From contig NZ_JACHMG010000001.1 of assembly GCF_014204865.1 (NCBI RefSeq), positions 4,304,501 through 4,368,500 on the forward strand: 64,000 nt of DNA. The letters run 5' to 3'. The notes beneath the pieces were generated by a model. That model saw only the letters and a list, made by a program, of their open reading frames with translations, made no database searches and was not told where the DNA came from. The stretch comes from Amycolatopsis jiangsuensis. Lineage in GTDB: Bacteria > Actinomycetota > Actinomycetes > Mycobacteriales > Pseudonocardiaceae. Positions 30,881 to 39,189 of this stretch are shown piece by piece (the stretch's first letter is position 1; every line of letters begins with the position of its first letter). The position numbers and the translations under genes were made by a program.

Positions 30881-31627
30881 ATGCTCGTGCTCGAACGCGA
30901 GCTGCTGCTGCCGGCCGACTGCCTGCCGCTCGCGGCGGAGCTGGCCGGCGTATCGCTTCCGGCGGCGCTGTCCCCCGACCCGGTGTGGCGGGCCCCGGAG
31001 GAGGCGCGCGGCTACCGCGACGCCGCGGTGCAGGCCATGGCCGATCAGGGCGTCTGGGCCCGCGGCGGTCCGCGCGAGGACTTCGTCCGGACCATGACGG
31101 TGCTGTGCCGCGGCACCAGCGAACTCTCCGCGACCGTCGAGGCCCGCCCCGCCCGGCGCTACCGGCTGGTGGTGGCCGCCGCCGGAACGGACGCGGTACT
31201 CGCCTGCCACGTGCCCGCCTCGGGCCGGGTGCTGGTGCGCCCGGCGCGTCCGGACGCGCTCGCCGAGGAGCTGATCGGTGAGCTGCCCAGCGTGCCGCCG
31301 GCGACCGGGCCGGGCATGTCGGTGCCGGAATCCGACCTGAAGCTGGCCGTCGACGGCGGACCGGCGCGACGCGACGTGCGGCGGGTCATGGACGTGGCCC
31401 TGCTCCCGCGCACCGGGGCCGGCCAGATCAGCGCGGCCACTCGCGACGGACTGGGCGGCCGGCGCGACGCCGGCGGCAACGTCTGCACCTACTACGACAC
31501 CCAGCACGGCCGTTATCTCTTCTCGTTCAGCGAGGAACCCGGCTACGACCGCTACGTGAACGTCGCCCCTGCCCGCCCGGAAACGATGCTCACGCAGCTG
31601 CGGGCGCTGCTGGACAGCCTTCGCTGA
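30881..31627 (+). CDS. espG: EspG-family ESX secretion chaperone
   Basis: A 248-residue EspG-type protein starting two bases after the PPE-like gene. It has the family plan of a central beta-sheet plus helices and C-terminal motifs LPRTGAGQISAATRDGLG and YYDTQHGRYLF. In mycobacteria EspG binds the tip of PE-PPE dimers in the cytosol and delivers them to the ESX machine. Its presence supports the reading of the two genes upstream as a PE-like/PPE-like pair. Confidence 0.9.
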   Translation: MLVLERELLLPADCLPLAAELAGVSLPAALSPDPVWRAPEEARGYRDAAVQAMADQGVWARGGPREDFVRTMTVLCRGTSELSATVEARPARRYRLVVAAAGTDAVLACHVPASGRVLVRPARPDALAEELIGELPSVPPATGPGMSVPESDLKLAVDGGPARRDVRRVMDVALLPRTGAGQISAATRDGLGGRRDAGGNVCTYYDTQHGRYLFSFSEEPGYDRYVNVAPARPETMLTQLRALLDSLR

Positions 31628-31716
31628 ACCACACCTGTGAATCGCGTCGCAGGTGGCTCGGGCCCCTGCGCGGTACGGTGCGATGCCAGGTGCCGCCGAC
31701 GCAGGAGGTCCCCGAA

Positions 31717-33138
31717 GTGCCCGACTCGCTGTTCCCCGCGATCACCGCAGGCTCGGATGCGGAAGCACTCCGGTTCGGGGACCGGTCGCTGACCTACGCC
31801 GAACTGGGTGCGGTCGCCGGTGCGCTGGCCGCCGAACTGCCCGCCGGCCGGGTCGCGGTGTGGGCGACACCCACACTGCACACCAGCGTGGCCGTGGTCG
31901 CCGCGCTGCTCGCCGGAGTCCCCGCGGTGCCGCTCAACCCGAAGATCGGCGAACGCGAGCTGACGCACATCCTCGGCGACAGCACGCCCGCGCTGGTCCT
32001 CGCCGAGCCGGGTGCCGACCTGCCGGACAGGCTGGCCGGCGTGCCACGCCGCGACATCCCCCTCACCGGCGCCGGTCCCGTCCCGGACACCGAACCCGAC
32101 GCCGAGACGCCGGCGCTCATCGTCTACACCTCCGGCACCACCGGCCCGCCCAAGGGCGTCGTACTCCCCCGCCGCGCGATCGCGGCCACCCTCGACGCGC
32201 TGGAGGACGCCTGGCAGTGGACCGGCGAAGACGTGCTGGTGCACGGACTTCCCCTGTTCCACGTACACGGCCTGATCCTCGGCATCCTCGGCCCGCTTCG
32301 CCGGGGCGGCTCGGTACGGCACCTCGGCCGGTTCTCCACCGAGGGCATTACGCGGGAGCTCACCTCCGGCGCCACGATGATGTTCGGCGTCCCGACGATG
32401 TACCACCGGATCGCCGAAGCCGTCGCCACCGACCACGAGCTGACGGCGGCGTTGCGCAGCGCGCGGCTGCTGGTGTCCGGCTCGGCCGCCCTGCCCGTGC
32501 ACGACCACGAGCGGATCGCCGCCGCGACCGGGCAACGGGTGGTCGAGCGGTACGGGATGACCGAAACGCTGATGAACACCAGCGTGCGGGCCGACGGGGA
32601 ACGCAAGCCCGGCGCGGTCGGCGTGCCGCTGGCCGGGGTGGGCCTGCGGCTCGTGGACGAGTCCGGCGCCGAGCTCGGCGAACCGGACGCGGTCGGCGAG
32701 ATCCAGGTCCGCGGGCCGAACCTGTTCACCGAATACCTGAACCGGCCGGACGCGACGGCGGCCGCGCTGGACGGCGGCTGGTTCCGCACCGGCGACGTGG
32801 CCACCCGCGACGCGGACGGGTACGTCCGGATCGTCGGCCGCAAGGCCACCGACCTGATCAAGAGCGGTGGTTACAAGATCGGCGCCGGCGAGATCGAGAA
32901 CGCGTTGCTGGAACACCCCGGCGTCGCCGAGGTCGCGGTCACCGGGGAACCGGACGACGACCTGGGTGAACGGATCGTGGCCTGGGTGGTGCCCGGCGGC
33001 GCCCGGCCGAGCGCCGAGGAGCTGGCCGAGCACGTGGCGAAGCTGCTCGCCCCGCACAAGCGGCCGCGCGTCGTGCGCTATCTGGAAGCCTTGCCCCGCA
33101 ACGACATGGGCAAGGTCATGAAGCGGGCGCTCGGATGA
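31717..33138 (+). CDS. matB: malonyl/methylmalonyl-CoA synthetase MatB
   Basis: A 473-residue acyl-CoA ligase from GTG 31717 (ribosome site AGGAGG). It follows the Streptomyces MatB sequence closely: SLFPAI start, LPAGRVAVWATPTLHT, VYTSGTTGPPKG (AMP loop, residues about 136-147), LPLFHVHGLILGILGPLRRG, VERYGMTETLMNTS and a C-terminal GKVMKRAL catalytic lysine. MatB makes malonyl-CoA or methylmalonyl-CoA from the free diacid, CoA and ATP, and can feed polyketide synthesis. It overlaps the carboxyltransferase gene by four bases. Confidence 0.93.
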   Translation: MPDSLFPAITAGSDAEALRFGDRSLTYAELGAVAGALAAELPAGRVAVWATPTLHTSVAVVAALLAGVPAVPLNPKIGERELTHILGDSTPALVLAEPGADLPDRLAGVPRRDIPLTGAGPVPDTEPDAETPALIVYTSGTTGPPKGVVLPRRAIAATLDALEDAWQWTGEDVLVHGLPLFHVHGLILGILGPLRRGGSVRHLGRFSTEGITRELTSGATMMFGVPTMYHRIAEAVATDHELTAALRSARLLVSGSAALPVHDHERIAAATGQRVVERYGMTETLMNTSVRADGERKPGAVGVPLAGVGLRLVDESGAELGEPDAVGEIQVRGPNLFTEYLNRPDATAAALDGGWFRTGDVATRDADGYVRIVGRKATDLIKSGGYKIGAGEIENALLEHPGVAEVAVTGEPDDDLGERIVAWVVPGGARPSAEELAEHVAKLLAPHKRPRVVRYLEALPRNDMGKVMKRALG

Positions 33139-34448
33139 CCACGGCACGCGAGCTGATCGCCGGGCTGGCCGGCACGTTCACCGAACTGCCCGTGGCCGGC
33201 GGCGAGCCGGACGACCCGATCGGCTGGCCGGGTTATCCTGCGGCCCGCGCAGCCGCGGCCGAGCGCACCGGGGAGACCGAATCGGTGGTGGTCGGCGAGG
33301 CTCGGGTCGGCGACGTGCCGGCCGTGCTGATCGCGTGGGAGTTCGGCTTCCTCGGCGGTTCCGTCGGACAGCAGACCGGTGACCGGATCGAAGCCGCGTT
33401 CACCCGTGCCAGGGATCGAAACCTTCCGGTGGTGTCGCTGCTCGCGACCGGCGGCAGCCGGATGCAACACGGCATGCGGGCGCTTTCGCAGCTGCAGCGG
33501 ATCGCGCGGGCGTCCGCGGCCGCGCGGGCGGACGGCGTCGCCCAGCTTTCCGTGCTGCGTAATCCGACGACCGGCGGTGGCTGGGCGACGCTCGGCGCCG
33601 GTTCCGACGTGACGCTCGGGATGCCGCTGGCCCAGGTCGGCTTCGCCGGCTCCCGCGTACGGCCGGCGACGTCGCCTTCAGCCGCCTATACCGCCGAAGC
33701 GAAACTCGAATGGGGACAGCTCGACAGCCTGGTGGAGCCGGACGAGCTCAACGAGGTGGTGACACGGTGGCTGCAGCTACTCACCTCGCGGTCAACGGAG
33801 CCCGCGCCGCCGCCGAACGCCCTTCGCGCGGCTTCGCTGCCCGAGACGGGCTGGGACGCCGTACAGGCCGCGCGCGCCTCGACGCGACCGCGCGCCGCGG
33901 AGTACCTGGACGCGTACTTCGACTGGCGAGAAGGCGTGCAAGGTGACCGCGCAGGCGGCGTCGACGCAGGCGTGCTGTGCGGCTTCGGCTGGCGTGACGG
34001 ACGCGCGCTCGCCTACGCCGCACAGTGCGGCACTGCGACGCGCCCGGCCGGTTTCCGGACCGCGGCGCGTCTCGTGCGGACCGCCTCCCGGCTCGGCATA
34101 CCGGTGCTGACGTTGGTGGACACTCCCGGAGCGGCGAACGACGCGGAAGCCGAGCAGGCCGGTGTGGGCCCGGCGATCGCGGAACTGTTCGAAGCGATGG
34201 CCGCCGCCACCGTGCCGATCACGTCGTTGGTGATCGGAGAGGGCGGCTCCGGCGGGGCGTTGGCGTTCGCCGCCCCGGAAGCGACGTGGATGACCCCGGA
34301 CGCCTACTTCTCGGTGACGTCCCCCGAAGCGGCCGCCGCGATCCTGAAACGCCCACTGCGGGACGTGCCGGAGATTGCGGAGGGGCTACGGGTACGGCCC
34401 CAGGACCTGGTTGGCCTGGGGCTCGCCCGAGGGATCGTGCGGCCCTGA
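33135..34448 (+). CDS. acyl-CoA carboxyltransferase, fused form
   Basis: A 437-residue biotin-dependent carboxyltransferase-type protein with both crotonase-like halves in one chain. The first half has GFLGGSVGQQTGDRI and TGGSRMQHGM; the second has LTLVDTPGAANDAEAEQAG, SLVIGEGGSGGALAF and the C-terminal RPQDLVGLGLARGIV. This resembles an AccD-AccA type fusion, but is smaller than the usual 500-residue AccD subunits. Coupling to matB by ATGA overlap suggests work on the same malonyl- or methylmalonyl-CoA pool, as a carboxylase part or, run backward, a decarboxylase. No biotin carboxylase or biotin carrier gene is in the window. Confidence 0.85.
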   Translation: MTTARELIAGLAGTFTELPVAGGEPDDPIGWPGYPAARAAAAERTGETESVVVGEARVGDVPAVLIAWEFGFLGGSVGQQTGDRIEAAFTRARDRNLPVVSLLATGGSRMQHGMRALSQLQRIARASAAARADGVAQLSVLRNPTTGGGWATLGAGSDVTLGMPLAQVGFAGSRVRPATSPSAAYTAEAKLEWGQLDSLVEPDELNEVVTRWLQLLTSRSTEPAPPPNALRAASLPETGWDAVQAARASTRPRAAEYLDAYFDWREGVQGDRAGGVDAGVLCGFGWRDGRALAYAAQCGTATRPAGFRTAARLVRTASRLGIPVLTLVDTPGAANDAEAEQAGVGPAIAELFEAMAAATVPITSLVIGEGGSGGALAFAAPEATWMTPDAYFSVTSPEAAAAILKRPLRDVPEIAEGLRVRPQDLVGLGLARGIVRP

Positions 34449-34480
34449 GACAGGGCCGGTTTGTGGTGCAGCGCGGGGCC

Positions 34481-34591
34481 TCAGGCCTCGGCGCGGACCT
34501 TCCAGTTGCGCTGGGCGTACGCGACGAGGCTTGAAGCCACAGCGACTCCCGCGGTTGCACTGCTGACGATGGCCACGAAAATTGCCGTCAT
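34481..34591 (-). CDS. 36-aa membrane peptide
   Basis: A short gene on the minus strand: ATG 34591, 36 codons and TGA at 34481. The product starts MTAIFVAIVSSATAGVAVAS, giving a single membrane helix, then AYAQRNWKVRAEA with a basic end. A strong GGAGGAG ribosome site lies 6 bases upstream. It is convergent with the carboxyltransferase gene. Small hydrophobic proteins with this layout are usually unannotated; the function is unknown. Support is the ribosome site, hydrophobic pattern and isolation in an otherwise empty gap. Confidence 0.62.
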   Translation of the reverse strand: MTAIFVAIVSSATAGVAVASSLVAYAQRNWKVRAEA

Positions 34592-34882
34592 TGCGGCTCC
34601 TCCTCACTGGGGTGCTTGCGCCGAGAATCGTGATCGGATCCGGGTGATCCGCACGGTGGGTGCCCGACGCTTGCCGGTTGGTAGTGCTGTCTTGTGTTCT
34701 ACCTGGTACAGCGCATGAAGCGGGGATTGTGTTACCGCCGCCACCCACCACGATCGAGTGAGACGTATCACGTTATGCTCGGCGTTTGCCATGACTGGGT
34801 AACGACCATGGGGCTCCGCCGGACCGACCGGCTGGAAGGGGAGCCCCGGAGCCGGGAAAAAGCCCGGTCAGAAGGGAGCACA

Positions 34883-36307
34883 GTGGCAGAGGCAGCGGAG
34901 ACTGGGGGGACGGCGAGCGGTTCACCGGGCGGGGTCACGGTGACCGACACCGCGACGATGCGCCGGGCTGTGGGAGCGGCCGCCGTTGGGAACATCACCG
35001 AATGGTTCGACTTCGGGGTCTACGGCTACCTCGCCACCACGATCGAGGCCCAGTTCTTCCCGCCGGACAACCACGCGCTGGCCCAGCTGGCGACGTTCGC
35101 GACGTTCGCGGTCGCGTTCCTGGTGCGCCCGCTCGGCGGCCTGTTCTTCGGCCCGCTCGGCGACCGGATCGGCCGGACCAAGGTGCTGGCCGTGACGGTC
35201 ATCCTGATGGCCACCGGGACGTTCCTGATCGGGTTGATCCCGTCGTACTCCCAGATCGGCATCGCGGCCCCGATCCTGCTCGTGTGCGCGCGGGTGCTGC
35301 AGGGCTTCTCCACCGGCGGCGAGTACGCCGGGGCGATGACGTTCATCGCCGAGTACAGCCCGGACCGCAAGCGCGGCTACTTCGGCAGCTTCCTGGAGTT
35401 CGGCACCTTCGTCGGCTACGCGCTGGGTGCCACGGTCTCCTCGATCCTTCCGCTGGTGTCCAGCCCGGCCTTCATGGACTCGTGGGGCTGGCGGATCCCG
35501 TTCATGCTCGCGCTGCCGCTCGGCATCACCGGTGTCTACCTGCGGACGAAGCTCGAGGAGACGCCCGCGTTCCAGCAGCTGCTCGACGAGTCCGGCGAGC
35601 GCGAGGGCGCCGCGGCGAAGCACGTCATGCGCGACATCTTCGCGAAGTACTGGCCGGCCATGCTGCTGGCCGGCGGGCTGGTCGTCACCTGGAACGTCAC
35701 CAACTACATGCTCACCGCCTACATGCCGACCTACCTCAAGGACTCCGACACGATGGACGCGAACGGCGGGCACGCCATCTCGTCCACCGCGTCGGAGTGG
35801 ACGCAGATCGCGGTGCTGTGGGCGGCCGTGCTGGTCATCCCGCTGCTGGGCAAGCTGAGCGACAAGATCGGACGCAAGCCGATCCTGTGGGCCGGCGCGA
35901 TCGGCCTGGTCGTGCTGGGCATCCCGATGGTGCTGCTGCTCAAGAGCGGTTCGGTGTTCGCGGTGCTGATCGGCCTGATCCTGATGGGCCTGCTGCTGAT
36001 CTGCTTCTCCGCGACCTGCCCGTCGACACTGCCCGCGCTGTTCCCCACCGAGGTCCGCTACGGCAGCCTGTCGATCTCGTTCAACATCTTCGTCTCCGCG
36101 TTCGCCGGCACGGTGTCGCTGGTGATGAGCGCGCTGGTCCTGGCGACCGGGGACCTGAACTGGCCGGCGTATTACCTGATGGCAGCCGGCGCGATCGGCG
36201 TGATCACGCTCCTGAAGCTCAAGGAGACCGCCGGCAAGCCGCTGCCCGGTTCGCTGCCTTCGGCAGCCAGCGAGGCGGAAGCCCGGGAGCTGGCCGCCGG
36301 CCACTGA
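34883..36307 (+). CDS. MHS-family MFS transporter (ProP-like)
   Basis: A 474-residue 12-helix transporter from GTG 34883, with GAAGGGAG ribosome site at 34872-34879; the frame is open farther upstream but lacks features. Metabolite:H+ symporter motifs are present: GNITEWFDFGVYGYLA in helix 1, GDRIGRTKVL in the loop 2-3, RVLQGFSTGGEYAGA, and GKLSDKIGRKPIL in the central repeat. Members take up osmolytes, citrate or dicarboxylates with protons. Next to matB, uptake of malonate or methylmalonate is a reasonable guess but not shown. The 291 bases upstream (34592-34882) hold its promoter region with a TTATGCT box near 34773. Confidence 0.9.
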   Translation: MAEAAETGGTASGSPGGVTVTDTATMRRAVGAAAVGNITEWFDFGVYGYLATTIEAQFFPPDNHALAQLATFATFAVAFLVRPLGGLFFGPLGDRIGRTKVLAVTVILMATGTFLIGLIPSYSQIGIAAPILLVCARVLQGFSTGGEYAGAMTFIAEYSPDRKRGYFGSFLEFGTFVGYALGATVSSILPLVSSPAFMDSWGWRIPFMLALPLGITGVYLRTKLEETPAFQQLLDESGEREGAAAKHVMRDIFAKYWPAMLLAGGLVVTWNVTNYMLTAYMPTYLKDSDTMDANGGHAISSTASEWTQIAVLWAAVLVIPLLGKLSDKIGRKPILWAGAIGLVVLGIPMVLLLKSGSVFAVLIGLILMGLLLICFSATCPSTLPALFPTEVRYGSLSISFNIFVSAFAGTVSLVMSALVLATGDLNWPAYYLMAAGAIGVITLLKLKETAGKPLPGSLPSAASEAEARELAAGH

Positions 36308-36330
36308 GTCTCCCGAAGCAGAAGCAAGCC

Positions 36331-36377
36331 GTGAAGGCCTCCTCCCAGGAACTGGATTCCCGGGAGGAGGCCTTCAC
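36331..36377. terminator. long hairpin between convergent genes
   Basis: Perfect 16-bp arms (gtgaaggcctcctccc 36331-36346 and gggaggaggccttcac 36362-36377) flank a 15-base loop. It lies between the MHS transporter and tsaE, which converge. Arms and loop are related to the hairpin at 889-929. There is no T-tract. Confidence 0.65.
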
Positions 36378-36448
36378 CGCGTTCGGGGTGGCGGAACGGG
36401 GGCGCGAGAAACGCAGGGCCGGGACGCGTGGCGTCAAGGGCGTCGGGC

Positions 36449-36922
36449 TCAGCGGATCAGCGCGGTGAGCGAGTCCGTGCGGTCGGCCCACTCGCCGTGC
36501 GGCTCGAGGGTCGCGGTGCGGGTGTCGTCGTCCTCGCGGGACAGGCGGATCACCAGGTGGTCCTCGTTGAGGCGTTCGGCGCTGCCTTCGCCCCATTCGA
36601 CGACCACTGCGGAGCTTTCCAGGTCGGTGTCCAGGTCGAGGTCGTCCAGCTGGGACAAGTCGCCACCGAGGCGGTAGGCATCCACGTGGATCAGCGGGAC
36701 GCCGGTCTGCCCGGCTTCATGGACGCGCGCCAGCACGAACGTCGGTGAGCTGACCCGGCCGCCCACGCCCATGCCGTCGGCGATGCCGCGGGTCAGCGTG
36801 GTCTTTCCGGCGCCGAGGGGGCCGGCCAGCAGCACGAGATCGCCTGGGCGCAGTACCGCGCCCAGCGCGCGGCCGAACGCCATCGTGTCGTCGGGGGTCT
36901 CCAGGATCACCTTGTCCACCAC
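36449..36922 (-). CDS. tsaE: t6A biosynthesis ATPase TsaE
   Basis: A 157-residue P-loop protein from GTG 36922 (or GTG 36919). The Walker A motif is GPLGAGKTTLTRG at residues 34-46, followed by SSPTFVLARVHE and the WGEG motif. It gives ATP hydrolysis to the TsaBD complex for t6A synthesis. It overlaps the upstream hydrolase gene by 16 bases. In M. tuberculosis tsaE directly follows tsaB; here the 28.4-36.4 kb block separates them. Confidence 0.93.
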   Translation of the reverse strand: MVDKVILETPDDTMAFGRALGAVLRPGDLVLLAGPLGAGKTTLTRGIADGMGVGGRVSSPTFVLARVHEAGQTGVPLIHVDAYRLGGDLSQLDDLDLDTDLESSAVVVEWGEGSAERLNEDHLVIRLSREDDDTRTATLEPHGEWADRTDSLTALIR

Positions 36923-37995
36923 CAGTTTCGCCGGTTCGGGGCCGCGCTGCCTCCGCAGCGTTGCAGCAGGTCGATGAGATGACTGTTCACCAGCTCGGGT
37001 TGTTCGAGCTGCACCATGTGGCCCGCCCCGCGCACGCGCACCAGCTCGGCGTCCGGTAGTTCGGCCGCGATCCGCTCGGCGTGCGCGAAGGGCGTGAAGC
37101 GGTCGGAATCGCCACCGATCACGAGGATCTGGGCGTGCTTCAGACCGGCCAGCGCGGCGTAGCGGTTGTGGTTGCCGAGCGTGTCGACGAAGTTCACCAG
37201 CCCGCGTACCGGCGTCACGGCCAGCATTTCCAGCATGAAGTCCACCAGCCGCGGTGAAACGTCCCGGCTGCCGAACGCGAGCCGCCGCGTCGCCTGCCGG
37301 GTGAGCTGCCCGCCCGCGGCACGCACGAACTCCACGAGCCCTGGCTGCCAGCCGGCCAGCTCGCCGACACCGCGGGTCAGCGGGTTGTACTTCGACAGCA
37401 ACGGCCGCGGCAACCCGCGTGCGCCGACTTCGCCGGCCGCGGTGGCGATGAACGCGACGCCGCACACGCGCTCCTCGAAGAGCTCCGGGCGCTGCGCGGC
37501 CAGCTCCATGATCACCATGCCGCCCATGGAATGCCCCATGAGGACAATCGGCCCTTCGGGCACCAATGCCCGCAGTACGCCGTCGAGGTCGCGCGCGAGC
37601 TGCTCGATGGTCGACGTCTCGGTGGAAGCTTCTCCGGACTGGCCGTGGCTGCGATGGTCGTAGTAGACCTGCCGTACGCGCGGCAGCCGCAGCGAAGCGA
37701 CGTCGCGGCGCTGAAAGTGCCACGAACGCCGAGACAGCGCGAAGCCGTGCACGCCGACGAGAGTCAGCTCAGCCGGTTCACCGTCCGAAGGGTCGATTTC
37801 CTCCGCTGAAAGCGGCGTACCGTCTTCGGCCGCGACTGTGGACGTCCGGTCCGGCTTCAGCTCCCCGAACGGCTCTTCGGCGAACGGGTCCTCCGTCGGC
37901 TTGCGCTGTTGCGCGGCGACGATTGCAGCTGTCGCGCCGGTGACCACTGCGCCGACTCCGCCGGCGACTGCCCACAGCCGCGCCGAGGGCTTCAC
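36907..37995 (-). CDS. alpha/beta hydrolase, membrane-anchored
   Basis: A 362-residue protein from GTG 37995. A basic start followed by a hydrophobic stretch (LWAVAGGVGAVVTGATAAIV) suggests a membrane anchor or uncleaved signal. The hydrolase domain shows the oxyanion-side GVHGFALSRRSW, the nucleophile elbow LMGHSMGGM (Ser at about 155), Asp in GGDSDRFTP and His in GAGHMVQLEQP, a complete catalytic triad. The substrate is unknown. It overlaps alr upstream by four bases and tsaE downstream by 16 bases, a conserved actinobacterial order (alr, hydrolase, tsaE). Confidence 0.9.
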   Translation of the reverse strand: MKPSARLWAVAGGVGAVVTGATAAIVAAQQRKPTEDPFAEEPFGELKPDRTSTVAAEDGTPLSAEEIDPSDGEPAELTLVGVHGFALSRRSWHFQRRDVASLRLPRVRQVYYDHRSHGQSGEASTETSTIEQLARDLDGVLRALVPEGPIVLMGHSMGGMVIMELAAQRPELFEERVCGVAFIATAAGEVGARGLPRPLLSKYNPLTRGVGELAGWQPGLVEFVRAAGGQLTRQATRRLAFGSRDVSPRLVDFMLEMLAVTPVRGLVNFVDTLGNHNRYAALAGLKHAQILVIGGDSDRFTPFAHAERIAAELPDAELVRVRGAGHMVQLEQPELVNSHLIDLLQRCGGSAAPNRRNWWWTR

Positions 37996-39110
37996 GAGCG
38001 ATCCCCCAGGTAGCGCCTGCGCACGCGCGGCCGGTACATCGACGTGACGATCTCGTAGTCGATGGTGCCGAGCTTGTCGGCCCATTCCCGCGCCGTCGGC
38101 TCGCCCGCGCCGCCCGCACCGAACAACACGACCTCGTCCCCGGCCGAAGGGGCGTCGTCGCCGCAGTCGACCACCAGCTGGTCCATGCACACCCGCCCGG
38201 CGACCGGACGGCGTCGACCGCCCAGCCACACGTCCATCCGCCCGGACAGCGACCGCGGCACGCCGTCGGCGTACCCGGTGGGCACGAGCGCCAGGGTCGT
38301 GTCCCGCGGTGCGGTCCAGGTGTGGCCGTAGGACACGGATTCCCCGGCGGGCAGCCTCTTCGCGAGCACGACGGTGGAGCGGAAGGTCATCGCCGGGCGC
38401 AGGTCGTCGCCGGTGTCCACCGGGTTGAGCCCGTACACGGCGATACCCGGGCGGACCAGCTCGAAGTGCAGGTCGGGCCGGGTGAGCAGGGCAGCGGAGT
38501 TCGCCAGGTGCCGGATGGGGTTCAGCCCGGCGGCCCGCGCGAGGTCGTAGGCCTCGGTGAACCGCTTCGCCTGCAGGTCGACCGAGGCGTGGCCGGGCTC
38601 GTCCGCGCACGCCAGATGCGACCAGACCGCCACGACCTCGACCGACGGCGCCGCGGCTGCCGCTTCGACCAGTGCGGGCCACTCGGCGGGCGGACAGCCG
38701 TTGCGGGACAGCCCGGTGTCGATCTTCAGATGCACCCGCGCGGTTTTGCCGACGCGTTCGGCTGCCTCGGCGATCCGCGTCAGCTCATCGACGGAGCTGG
38801 CGCCGAGGTCGACGTCCGCCTCGATCCCGGGGGCGAAGTCGACCTCGGGCACGTCCAGCCAGCTGAACAGCGGCGTGGTGATCCCGGCGGCACGCAGATC
38901 GAGCGCTTCGGCCAGGGAACACGTGCCGAGCCAGGTGGCGCCGGCCTCGACCGCGGCGCGGGCGACCGGCACCGCGCCGTGCCCATACGCGTCGCCCTTG
39001 ACCACGGCCATCACCGCCGCACCGGAGGCACGCGCCGTCAGCAGCGAGACGTTGTGGCGCACGGCTTCGAGGTCGATCACGACCTCGGCGCGCGGGGAAC
39101 TGGCAGTCAT
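37992..39110 (-). CDS. alr: alanine racemase
   Basis: A 372-residue PLP enzyme making D-alanine for peptidoglycan. ATG 39110 is the start; the frame is open farther upstream, but that part is antisense to nothing conserved and overlaps the ABC ATPase gene. The PLP lysine is Lys38 in VVKGDAYGHG. The second catalytic base is the tyrosine of SYGHTW. RVCMDQLVVDC near residue 310 is typical. It leads the alr-hydrolase-tsaE operon. Confidence 0.96.
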   Translation of the reverse strand: MTASSPRAEVVIDLEAVRHNVSLLTARASGAAVMAVVKGDAYGHGAVPVARAAVEAGATWLGTCSLAEALDLRAAGITTPLFSWLDVPEVDFAPGIEADVDLGASSVDELTRIAEAAERVGKTARVHLKIDTGLSRNGCPPAEWPALVEAAAAAPSVEVVAVWSHLACADEPGHASVDLQAKRFTEAYDLARAAGLNPIRHLANSAALLTRPDLHFELVRPGIAVYGLNPVDTGDDLRPAMTFRSTVVLAKRLPAGESVSYGHTWTAPRDTTLALVPTGYADGVPRSLSGRMDVWLGGRRRPVAGRVCMDQLVVDCGDDAPSAGDEVVLFGAGGAGEPTAREWADKLGTIDYEIVTSMYRPRVRRRYLGDRS

Positions 39111-39189
39111 CACGACCGCCAGTTTCCCACGCCCCTCACGCTCGTCAGTGCCGACGCCGGTTAGCACTGCCGCCCACGACGGACGACGG

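Noticed and set aside
39111..39189. Second CIRCE element (ttagcact at about 39162)
   Set aside because: The matching right arm GAGTGCTAA is absent.
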